Below, in pieces: positions 50,570 through 61,600 of a DNA stretch of 64,000 bases; within the stretch, counting starts at the first letter, position 1; each line of letters starts with the position of its first letter. The notes beneath the pieces were generated by a model. The model saw only the letters and a list, made by a program, of their open reading frames with translations. It was not told where the DNA came from and made no database searches. The DNA comes from Monocercomonoides exilis (taxonomy: Eukaryota > Preaxostyla > Oxymonadida > Polymastigidae), in NCBI GenBank assembly GCA_001643675.2, contig LSRY02000005.1, positions 560,501 to 624,500 on the forward strand, written 5' to 3'. Made by a program: the position numbers and the translations under genes.

Positions 50570-53500
50570 CAAGTGTTTGATTGAATAAAGAAAACACAAC
50601 TGGCTTTGGAGGGGCACCAGATGAATGATTGGAAGAATGTTGAGAAGAAGGAGAAAGAGAAGGGTACAAAACATTTGAGGAACTTGAAGTGGATGTTGGC
50701 TGTTCTGAGGAATTTATAGAGGAAGAGGAAGAGGAAGAGGAAGAAGAAGTTGGCATATTTGGAGAGAATTCAGATGAATTGTGCGATGTAGCAGGCAACG
50801 CTGTTCCAACTTGCTGCGTATGTGATTGAGAAGGGAAAGAAGAAGAAGAAGAAGAAGAAAGGGAAGAAAACTGTGCTTGAGGAGGAGGAGGAGGGGGTGT
50901 TGATGTGAGAGGGCAAAGTGAAAGCAAAATGGAAGGTGAATCAGAAGAGCTGCTGTAATTGGAAGACGACAGAGAAGAAGGAGAAGAAGGATATTCAGAA
51001 TACAAAGAAGACGAGGAAGATGAAGAAGAAGAATTCGAATTCAATGCAACAGAGGAAGTAGTGTAGCTATGAGAGATCAGCAGCTGTGTAGAGAGGGAAG
51101 TGTGGAATGTTGAGTGGGGTGTGGATGCAAGTGCCATCGAAGGCGACTCACAACCCGACAATGATTGGAACCCTCCCACACACAACTCTCTCTCTTTCTC
51201 TCTCTCCTTCTCATATTCAATCTCTCTTTCTCTCTCCTTCGCTTTCGCTTTCGCCTTTGCTCGTTCTATCTCTGCTGCAATCTGCAGCTCCCTCTCTCTT
51301 TCCTTCTCTTTCTCCTTCTCCTTCAGCCACGCCCCCACTTCAATCCTCTCCCCACACCCACACACTTTCTTCACCATCACCTCCAGCATCCCATTCATCA
51401 TCAGCGCTGCCACAATCTCCTTCGAACCCTTCGCTAAGCACTCGCTCATGATCTCCACAAGTGGATCATTCACTTTCTTCCCTTCCTCGTCGGCTGCCAG
51501 CTGCAACAGTGACTGCAAAAAGGGTGAAGGAGTTGCAAAGAAGAGGAGCTGACGCACTTCAGATGAGGCGTGGAAGAGAATGGAGGTGCAATGCAAGAGA
51601 TGAAGGATGACTTCACTGCGAAGAGAGGAAGGAGAAGAGAGGGTGAATGAAGACGGAGGACGAGGTGGAGGAGAATCAGAACGAGAGGGAGAGGAAGATG
51701 GAGGAGAAGAGGAAGAGGAAGAGGAAGAAGAAGAGGAAGAGGAAGAGGAAGAAGAAGATGATGATGAAGATGAGGAAGAAGATGAAGCAGGAAAAGCAGT
51801 TGAATGACTGTTCAAATGTTTTGAGGAAGCAGCTAATTGTGAAGTGTCAGGCACGTGAAGTGGTTGGCTGGGCGATGAAGTGAGTGAAGTGATTCTGGAC
51901 TGTGACTGAAACTGAGACTGAGACTGAGACTGAAGCTGTGATTGTGAATGCGAATGAAGTTGCAATTGGCTCTGGGATTGCAACGGGCATTCGTCTGACA
52001 TGTCTGCGAGAGAATGGGACGAGTGAATAGAACCGATTGGAGCGTGTTGTGTGTCTGCTGGCCTGAGCGCATCGCTTCTGGATGGCCCAATCATTTGATA
52101 GGGCAACGGCACATTTTGAGAGGAAGCATTGAACCGACTGCTTTCTGCTTGAGAGGAAATAGAAGAAAGCGCAGAAAGAGAAGGCGAGGCAACAAGGGCG
52201 GTCAGATTGGAGTGGGCAAAAGAACGGTTGGTAGGAGGAACAACAGGATACGAAGTGAATGGAGAGTTGTATGCAGATGAAGAAGTAGCTGCTGCAAATA
52301 TCGATGGAGACGACACATTCTGAGAGGCTGGGGAGAAAGAAGAGGACACTTTCGCTTTCATCGTTTGACGTCTGCTGGCATATTGTGAGGAGCTTGAAGA
52401 GACCAAAGAGGAGGTCGACGAATAATGAGAAGGAAGCGGACGAGCACCAGAAAGATAATGCATTGAATTCTGCTTATAAGCCCTGGACGAGCGCGATGGC
52501 TTCACATCTTCAACGACATCGTCATCGTCTGAACCCCATTCGTCATACGGCTCATCTCTTCTATCATCGTATTCTTCATCTTCATATGCTCCGTCTTGAT
52601 CAGCTAAGATAACTTCATCATCCTCCCCTTCCTTCTCATACATTCCTTCATTTCTCCTCAGCAACTGCTTGTCTTCCCCATTCTCCATTCTCTCATCAAA
52701 CCGACGCAAATAATCTCCTTCCTGTTCCTCCCACTCTTCATCGCCGATGTCTATTCCCAAATCCATCAGCTGCTCTCTTCGCATCCTCCTCGCTATCCAA
52801 TCATCTGCATGTCTGTTCTGATACTCTTCGCTCTTCTGTGGCAATACTCCGTTTGCATGCTCTCCAACTGACTGCCTCCTCAACTCCTCCCCAATCCAGT
52901 CCTCGTCCTCATAGTTTGTGCCTCGCATCCATTGAGATTGTTCTTCTCCCTTCTGATTTATCCTCTTCAGATCTTCGCTGTCGTCATTGATTCTTTCTCC
53001 TTTTCCGCCCTTTCGGATACTGCCACCGTCCATTCCTTCTTTGGCTCGTCTCAAGTCCTTTTCAAGAAAGCCTTTGGAATTTGGCTTGTTGGATTTAATA
53101 CAATTTCTGAATAATCCTGTAAGTTTGCTGAAGAAATTAACATCTCTTTTGGCAGGCGAAATGTTGTTGCATTCCAGCAGACAAATCTCTTCATCTTTAT
53201 TTGCTTCTATGCCACATGCACTTCCTTTGTTGCGCAATTCAAGAGCATCCGTTCTTTCCTTTTGTGCTTTACATAATCCTTCCTGTTGCGTATTTGCAAA
53301 TACACTGGGATTTAGACGAGCTGCCTCTATCATCTTCCAACGCTCTTCTCTTACGCGTTTCCTTCTCTCGCGCTCTTTCCGCCAATTTCTCCGCCCTTCC
53401 CGATGCAGCTCCTCCATCACTTGGCCCATCACACCCATGACGTCACACTTCTTCAGCAAATCCATCAGCCTGTAATGGTTTGACCGAAACAGCAAACACA

Positions 53501-54413
53501 ACACGCAAAGGGACTCGGAGACAATCAGTCGCGAAATCGGCTTTGAACGCATCAGCGGGAGCTGTGCTGTGATTAATGCAAACAAATATCTGTCAATTCG
53601 ATGCTGCAAAAAGGCATTCACAAAAAGAGGAGGAGAAACTTTTTCAAAATTCGAAAAATACCATTGGTATATGAAATAAAGAATTGAATCAAAAAATTTA
53701 TAATTGCAACCAATAATTCAAAAAACATATTATCATACAATCTCTTTCCTCGCTTAAACAACGGAGAGCAAACACGGCTCTTTCTGTTATTTCGAGATGT
53801 TCATCGTCGGAATGTGACTGTTTTATTTCAACAACAAGGGTGGACAAAACTTTATCTTGAACTGTCGGACTCACTCCACGAGCCTTTCCTGCATAACAAT
53901 CTCCTATCACCCGATAAAACCTATAGTCATGGGACGACTTTCCATTTTGAAAATAGCCACATGTTGTTTCTCTCCAATCAATTCCCATAAAAACGCTGCA
54001 TGGATTATCTTCGTGAAGCAATACATTTCTCGCACCACATTCAAAAATTGTCGATATAGCGCTCATCATCATTGTTCTTTGATCTTCTGTATCATCGGTC
54101 CAAATGAGCATATCGCAAAGTTCACGATGGAGAGTTGAATCAAAATATTCTAGAAGAGAGATAAGATCTAGCTTGAGAACTCGTTTATAAAACTCTTGCA
54201 AAATTTCTTTTTTATTTTTTGATTTTTCATTGACTTTTCTTCCAATGATTTCTGCGGACAAAAAAAGAAAAAATACAGGCAAGTAACATTTAAAAAATTC
54301 AATATCACACGAGAAATACACGTAAACGGGACCGGCTTGAGCTCATAGTATGATCCAAAACTATCTCCACGTGGATACACTTTCTTTTGTAATTGAGATG
54401 TGGTACATCCCAT
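48897..54413 (-). CDS. Serine-rich, probably N-myristoylated protein of unknown function (three exons)
   Basis: Exons 54413-54311, 54251-53739 and 53638-48897 join in frame to 1785 residues. The protein begins MGCTTSQ: Gly2 with Ser6 fits N-myristoylation and Cys3 could be palmitoylated, so the inner face of a membrane is the likely location. Residues ~35-300 are helical and Leu-rich (LLEYFDSTLHRELCDMLIW; ERAVFALRCL), loosely like armadillo-type repeats. An acidic region (QDGAYEDEEYDDRR) follows, then several hundred residues of Ser/Pro/Gln low complexity with Ser runs up to ~28. An embedded Leu-rich helical segment (SEVILHLLHCTSILFHASSE) and a K/E/R coil come next. The C-terminal ~60 residues (SWFVLGRRIFAYCEEEGLF) look folded. 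I recognise no named family; a scaffold role is only a guess. Confidence 0.65.
51703..51790 (-). repeat. Poly-serine trinucleotide tract
   Basis: GAA/GAG/GAT repeats on the plus strand encode a run of about 28 serines on the minus strand inside the gene at 48897-54413. Similar shorter tracts lie near 50290, 50520-50570, 50720-50750 and 50840. Confidence 0.75.
53639..53738 (-). other. Intron 2 of the serine-rich protein gene (100 nt)
   Basis: On the minus strand: GTATGA donor after ...LSEERD, TTGAAAAAG acceptor, phase 1. It joins two otherwise separate frames into a continuous helical region. An alternative acceptor ~35 nt downstream (TTTGCAG) does not keep phase with the best donor. Confidence 0.6.
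54252..54310 (-). other. Intron 1 of the serine-rich protein gene (59 nt)
   Basis: On the minus strand: GTGTGA donor, a pyrimidine-rich stretch, TGTCCGCAG acceptor, phase 1. Nearer GT donors give an immediate stop or the wrong phase. Confidence 0.65.
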
Positions 54414-55650
54414 CCAGTGTGGAATTCGTGTAATTCTCAGATCCCATAAATAGTTTTTTTAATTGCATTTGTGTAAAAATTCAGTCTTGTATAAAATATA
54501 ACATAAAAACAAAGAGTAACAAATACCTAAGAAACAATTAAAACTTAAGACATACATTCACTACTCATTATACATTAAATGCTTCGAGATGCAACAGAAA
54601 CAAATACCACTAAATAAAAATTTTGTTAAAGAAACATAAAAGGCTTTAAAAAAGTGGGGAAATGAGTAATAAATGTGAATAACAATAATAAATTAACAAA
54701 AAGGTTAAATAAAGGAAGTGACAACTAATGACGATTGAATTGAGGATAATAATAAACTAAAAAGTTCAAAAAAACTTTTTTTCAACAAGCAGAAAGCTGT
54801 TGAAATTCTAAAATTTGTGCTTTGGTAAAAATAATAAATTAAGAGAAGAAATAAGACTATATCGATGAAAAATAGCCGGAATGCGCATTTGTGAATGAGT
54901 GCTGACGCAACTATATCAATATGGCCTCGAAATAAAAAAAAAAGAAAGAAAGAAAAAATAAATAATTATGAATTTGTCGTTGATAAAAGAAGCACAATGC
55001 CAGCATCCTCTTCAAAATAAAGACAAAAAGCAAACAAAGCGAAAATAAAAAAAGAGCAAAAATTACACGAAAAGAAATACATATTTGCAAACGAAACTTA
55101 AAATGGAAGAGAAATGAACAAAAGACATCAAGAAAATGGCAAAGCAACGAAATTACTGTTATTTTGAAAATCGACGATATTATAATGTACATCGTACAAG
55201 AAAGAAGAGAAAAGATTATTAAAGTTGAAAAAGAAAAGGAGAGAAGAAAGAACAAGAATAGAATGATAAAAAGAGAGAGAGATGAAAGTTGCAGAATTAT
55301 ATCAAAAGTCAAAGAAAAAAAAAAAACTGGAAAAAGAAAAAGAAAATTGAAAGCAGGCATTAACTTCTTTTTAGACAACCAAAAATCGTTAAAAAGTTCA
55401 TAACAAAAGCAAAAAAAAATATAATCATGTGGTTTAAAAAATGAAGTGATTCTACATATTTCCACTACATGAAGAAATATTCATAGATAAGTGACGAACA
55501 TAAACATTAGGAAAACAGAATAAAGACACTAAAATAAATGTACATGATGAGCAAATGTACAGAAGAGGTCCAATAGATTGCATTTAAGAGGAGTACAGAC
55601 AGCGAAGTGAGCATTCATGTATAAAAGATTGAGCATGTGTCTTAATTCGT
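54414..55650. other. Intergenic, A-rich on the plus strand
   Basis: Contains the promoter of the serine-rich gene and the 3' end of the last surface gene. A 184-codon minus-strand frame (55465-54911) of Phe/Leu/Ile/Ser only mirrors the purine-rich plus strand and is not supported as a gene. Confidence 0.5.
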
Positions 55651-58600
55651 TCATCTCTTTTCTCTTTTTGGCAGCTTTGTTTGCGATTCAAACTGCTTCC
55701 ACTGCTGCCTCCTCTTCTTTCTCTGCTCCCTCTCAAAGAGCTCCCTCTTTCTTTGTATTTCTTCTTGGACTCTCTTCTTTTCTTGCTTCCTCTTTTCCTC
55801 TTCTTCTTTTCGAGACAATGTCAGCTTCGAGTCTTCCTCGATCCTTTGCCTTCTTCTCTTCTCTTCTCTTTCCTTCTTCAGCTGTTCTTTCTTCTTGTCC
55901 TGCAAAAGCTTCTCTTCCGCTTCCCTCCTCCTCTGCTCCTTCAGCTCGTCCTTCATCATCTGCTCTGCCCTCATCTGCTCCCCTTGTTTCATCAGCGCCT
56001 CTCTCTTTTCTCTTCTCCTCCGCTCTTCCTCTTCTCTCTTCTTCTCTTCTCTCCTTCTTGTGCTCCTTAGCCATTTCTCCGTCTGCCTCCTCTTCCTTTC
56101 TCTTCTCCTCAGTGCTGCTTCCCTTCTCTCTGCGTCTCTTCTGTTCAGCTCTTCCAGCTTCTTCATCGCCCTCGCTCTTCTCGCCAGCCTCTCTTCTTCT
56201 GTTTCGCCTGCCCGTCTTCTTGCTCTTCTTCGAAGCATCCTCTTCTTCCTTCGCTCTAATCTCTGCTTCCTCCACTCTTTTTTCTCTTCTTCGGTCATTT
56301 CTATCAATCGCTTCTTTCTCAGCTGCCGTTTCTCTTCTTTTGACATCATAACACCTGAGGCATCTGCGTCATCTTCTGAAAAATCGCTGCTGCTCGACTC
56401 GTCATCCACAAGATCAATGAGAAGATCTGCTTCCTCATCCTCACTCAAAACATCATCATCATCATCATCACCTCCATATCCATCGCCATTTGCTCTGTTA
56501 GCGTGGTGGTGGTGATGCCTCCTTCGGCGATGCTCGCCTGTCGAAAGCTGCCCCGCTGCTCTTCTTGCTTCTCTTATCTGCTCTTTTTCTTCTCTTAGCT
56601 TCATACGATTGATCCGGCAACGATACTTCCGCTGCTTCAGAAGAGTCCGCGTTCTCCTGTCTTGCCTTGCTTCTGTTGTTTCCTTCATCCGCAATGCATA
56701 TCTTCTCTTCCTTCTTTCTCGCTTTCGAAATTCTGTCATTTTGATATGCCACAGTCGTTTTTCTTCATCATTCATATCTTTTGCCTTCTTTTGCACCCAT
56801 TTTTTCTTTCCGTCTGATCCAATCAGCGCAACCATCCCAAACTGCTTGTCTGGATTCGAAAGAGATTCATTCCGCTTCAAAAGACTGGAAATTTCTCTAT
56901 CCTCATTGATCTGGTCTTGTGTGTTGTCCAAGCCCATGTAAGCCTCAATATCCTCCGTCAGAAAATCGTCATCGTCCATCAGCTCGTCAATCTGGTCCAT
57001 TTCTTTGCCGTTCTTCATCTCCAGCTCTCCTGTTGATGCTATCCTCGCCATGCCATTCATCCGCTTCTTCTTCTTATCTGCCATCACAAGAACCGCACGT
57101 GCTCTTCTCTCTGCTCTGTCTTCAGGATCTTCAGTCATCCGAATAATCATCCGATGAGACCGCGCTTCCTCTTTCTTCATCATCTGCGCATAGATCTTCC
57201 GCCAGTTGCGCCTCTCCTCGCTGCTCATATCTCCCACTTGCTTTGCGACCCCCTTTCTTGTCCCGTCGCTCCGCAGGACAATCGCAATCCCCATTTGATC
57301 GTCTGATTCAATGCCGAAATTGTAGTGGTTTTTCGCATGAGACGTTCCGTTCATCGCTCTTGTTCCTGACTTGTTGCTACTGTCAGAATCGCTGTCACTG
57401 TCTCCATCTTCTGAATTGTTGTCAAACGACCCAAATTCATCCAGCAGGTCGTTCTCCAGCTGTATCTCTTCGCCATCTATCACATATGTATTTCCTTCCT
57501 CAGCCCCATCCTCACTCAGAAAATCAGGGTCAAGTGGATCATCCGAATCGCAGTTGAGCAGCTCACTTTCTGAATCGTCAGACAAAGCTGAGAGTATGTC
57601 AATGTCTGAGTCATAATCGTTCATATTATCGTCATCATCGCTGTCTTCATCGCGGCTGTTGCTGCGATGGCTGAGGCTTCCGCTGCTGTTGATGCTGTCT
57701 TCGTATTGTCCGTTCCGCTTCATCGATCTTCGGCGCCTCCTCTTTGCGATCATCAGTGCGTGCTCCCTTCGTTCTTCTCTGGATTCAGCTGTTTCGCTGG
57801 ATCTGACAGCATTTCTCCTCTCCACCTCGTTGCGCATCTTCATCGACTCGTACAGCTCTGTCCATTCATCCTTCTCATCTTCAGTCATCTCGCTAATGCG
57901 CTTAATCACTTTGTGTGGCTGCTCATCTAATCCAACCACAATAACAATTCCGAATTCTTCATCAGGAGCATCAGCACCAGAATCGTCTGCTCCAGCTTTT
58001 ACAACTCCACTTCCGCAGAATCTCTCCAGATCTTCTTTTGTGATGAGGTCGTTGTATGGATGTGGTGCATAATCTTCTTCCAGTCCATCTTCAGTCAAGA
58101 AATCTTCATCATATCCGTTCGCCATGATGCTTTCGTCATCTTCGCTGATGTCATTCCTCAAACAAGAGCTGCTTTCGTGGTTTCCTGATGTCTGTGACTG
58201 AATATCCGTATCTATGTTGGGGGAACGAAGACCCATTGCTTTGCTGGATCCAGAGCAAATCAGACCTGCTTCACTGCTGCACAGATTGCCCCTCAAACTG
58301 TTCTGTGACTTCGAATTCTCTTCTGAAGAATAACTGTACGCATCGTCGTCTTCGTTGTCTTCGGCAGACATCAGTGCAAGTGTCGATTGATGTTTATTCA
58401 ACTTTCTTTGCATTTCTGTCTCATTTCTTTGAGGATGCCGTTTTCTCAGCTCTTCTTTCGCTCTCCTCAATCGCTCGGCTTCTGCTACTGTCATTTCACC
58501 TCCCTCTGCTCCTTCTTCTGTAAGCTCCTGCTCTTTCTTGTTGTATGCCTTCTTTCTCCGTCTTGAGATCAGAACAACAATAATAACAATGAGCAAAACA

Positions 58601-61600
58601 GATAAAAGCACTGAAAGAATTCCTCCAACGATAGCTCCAATGATTGTTGCCATGTTCGTCAAATTCTCTTTGTCGTCTGCTTTTGCGATAATTGAGGACT
58701 TAACAAGAAGATACGATGCTGGCGAGTTTGTATCTCCACCAGAGATGGATTTTCCTTTGTAGAGCAGCTCCAATCGTACTTCAGTTGTGCGAGGAAGCAT
58801 TGTAATGATAGAAGTGGGAATCGACGCATATGCATGTGTTTCATTCACAAATGTGTGGAATCGGTAATTTTTGGTTGATTCTATTTCTTTTGTTCGATGA
58901 CCTTCGAACGAAATGTGCGACAGAGTATCAGCATTATCAATTCCTGTGTTATCAAAACTGCTTTTGTGATTCTGTTCGGATGGTTCCGTTTTGTTGGCAA
59001 TGAAAACTAACTGTAACGAAAGGTCGCAAGGCATAAGAAGTGTCCCGATTACTGTCAAATCCATTGTTGATCCATGTGTAGTATTCTCCACAGATGTAAC
59101 TGTTGGCATAAACAGATGAGATGCTCTTGTTTCTGGAAGACCATTCAGCGTGCATTCGCTGCTGTCTATCCACAGCGATGAGAGCTCTTCTTTGCCGTCG
59201 CCAAGTCTCAAACTGTTCAAGTTGATTACTCCGTTTCTGCCTTCGCAATGGATGTTTCTCCGAAACGAGGGATAGTTCGTTATTTGTGGGTTGTTTCTTT
59301 CAAACCTTCCGTTTGTGATGGTAAGCGTGCCATTGGTTACAGAAATGCCTCCATGTGTAGAGTTTGTGAACGTACAGTTTTTAAGCTGTGCGCTGCATGC
59401 TTCAAAGTGAACGATCGAATCTCCCCAAAAGCACATTTCATCAGCTGCATTTGCTGTGGACTGTGCATTTTCATTGAGTGTATTTGCCAGTTGCCCATTA
59501 AAAAGAGAAGATTCCATCAGCACAGAACTATTTGTTCCAAAAGAAACCGCTGTGCCTTTGATTGTGGATGACACAAGATGGTCAAATGTGCAGAACGAAA
59601 ATAAAGCTGAAACTCTTTCTTCACAGGAAATGGCGCAAGGTCCTTCACTTGTTCGCTTGATAGAAGAAAATGTGCACTGAGTGAATGAATGATCATAAGA
59701 TGCTTCGTTTTTGTGATAGTTTTTGCTTTCATTGTGTTTTGAGGAAGCAGTTAACGAAAGCGATGAAGATGATGACATAGAATTACATGTAGTATCTCCT
59801 GAATGAAGAAGAATAAGTGGACAGCTTGTATATATGTGAGAAATCTCAACAATTGACAGGCTCAGTTTGGCATTTGCATCTACAACAATCATCGATGAGT
59901 TAATCAGAGACGTGGATGCTTCTGTTTGATATTTTGCTGAAAACACACATTCGGAAATCATCAAAGTGCCGTTCTTTTGACGGAAAATTGTTTCGTGTTT
60001 TGCAGAAAACAAAGTAATTGAGCGCTCCAGCACAAAATTGAAGGTGCATTTATTTATTGATACATCGTTTATAACAGTTACAATGCCCACCTCTCCATAA
60101 TCTGGTGGAGGCGATGATGGAATTGTCATAACATACTCAGGAAGATCAATGAACGAAGAAAAAAGTACAGATGCTTTATTTGCATCTATTGATTCAATTG
60201 CAATATCACTCAATGTAAACAGCCCAGTCACATTTGTTGTCTGGTTGATCTTCACTGTTCCAGGTGTTCTGAATAAAAGGCGTGTTGAAGCCATGTTCAG
60301 CGTCGCACATGGTTCTTCAAGTCTTCCGCAGAGACGAGTAGCAACAGAATTGGCTGAAGAAGCAGTATATATGAGGGAATCTCGATATCCTTCAACAAAC
60401 GGAATGAGATTGAAATCAGTCACTGAATGATCAGTTACATAGAAGGAGTTTCCTGAATTGATAGACTCTTGTGACCAATCAAGATCAAAATGTTCCCAAG
60501 TAGCTTGTGTTGTATACGAATGGCAATTAATGAATAGATCGTTTGCAATAAACGCTTCATTTCCATCAAATCGAACTTTTTTCAGTGAAAAATCTAATTC
60601 AGGAAATGGATTTGGGTTTGGGCTTGTAGGATTGATGCAGTCCAAATATATTCCTCCTCCTCTTCCAATTGAAGGCGAACATCTACTCCCATAAAATGTA
60701 CAGTTGATGAAAGATAGCTGGCCATCAGAGCTCATGCAGTAATACATTCCTCCGCCTTTTTCTGACAGCTGAGAATCGGCATAGATAACATAACTATCTT
60801 GGAGTGTGCATTTTGTGGCAACAAAAGGCTCCGAAGCAATTAAGCACGGATTATTTGCAGTTTGTCTCATATTATTAAATCCGCATGTAATTAGAGAAAC
60901 TGTTGGAACATTATAAAGGGGTGATGCAAGTGCCAATATGGAAATGGCTGCATTAGATTGAAGAAATACATCATTTGCCAACAAATGACTAACCGAAAAG
61001 GAGCTAATTGATTGCTCTAACGCAAATACTGCTGTTGAAGCAAATGTCATAGAAACGATTGCAATATCCGAGAGTGTGATATCTCCTTGTCTGCAATACA
61101 GAAGCGAATAGCTGCATGTAAACAAATGTTCTTGCAACTTCATTGAGCATTTATTCATTGTGAAGCTTGCCGCCTCACAAGAAAACAGAATTGATCTGCT
61201 GTCATTCAGATCAGAAGGCAATAAAAATGATATGTTTTCAACATTTGAAGGAATAGTGAAAACAAAAAAGCCATCTTGAGCTTTTGTTACAGTGTCTGAA
61301 ACAACGACTGGAGTGTCCTCTGCATTAGCTTGCAGTTCGAAGCTTTGAGAAGTCTCGAATGTGAATGCTTCGTTCACTGAAGAGGATGAAGAAATCAAGA
61401 TGTTGCACTGATCTGCTGGAGGCGTATCAAAACGAGTGTGCATCAGATGATTTACAGAGGCGCACTTCGCTTCTGCAAATCCACATCCACTAAAATCGCT
61501 TCCGTCCGTTTCATCAACAAACCCCGTTGTAGTGAAATTCGTCCAAAGAAATACGTTCAGAGGAATTGAAAATGTTGGTGACGATGAAGATCTCTCGTAT

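Noticed and set aside
54911-55465. 184-codon minus-strand frame resembling a multi-pass membrane protein
   Set aside because: Only Phe/Leu/Ile/Ser, as expected from complementing purine-rich DNA; no Met context, motif or homologous neighbour.
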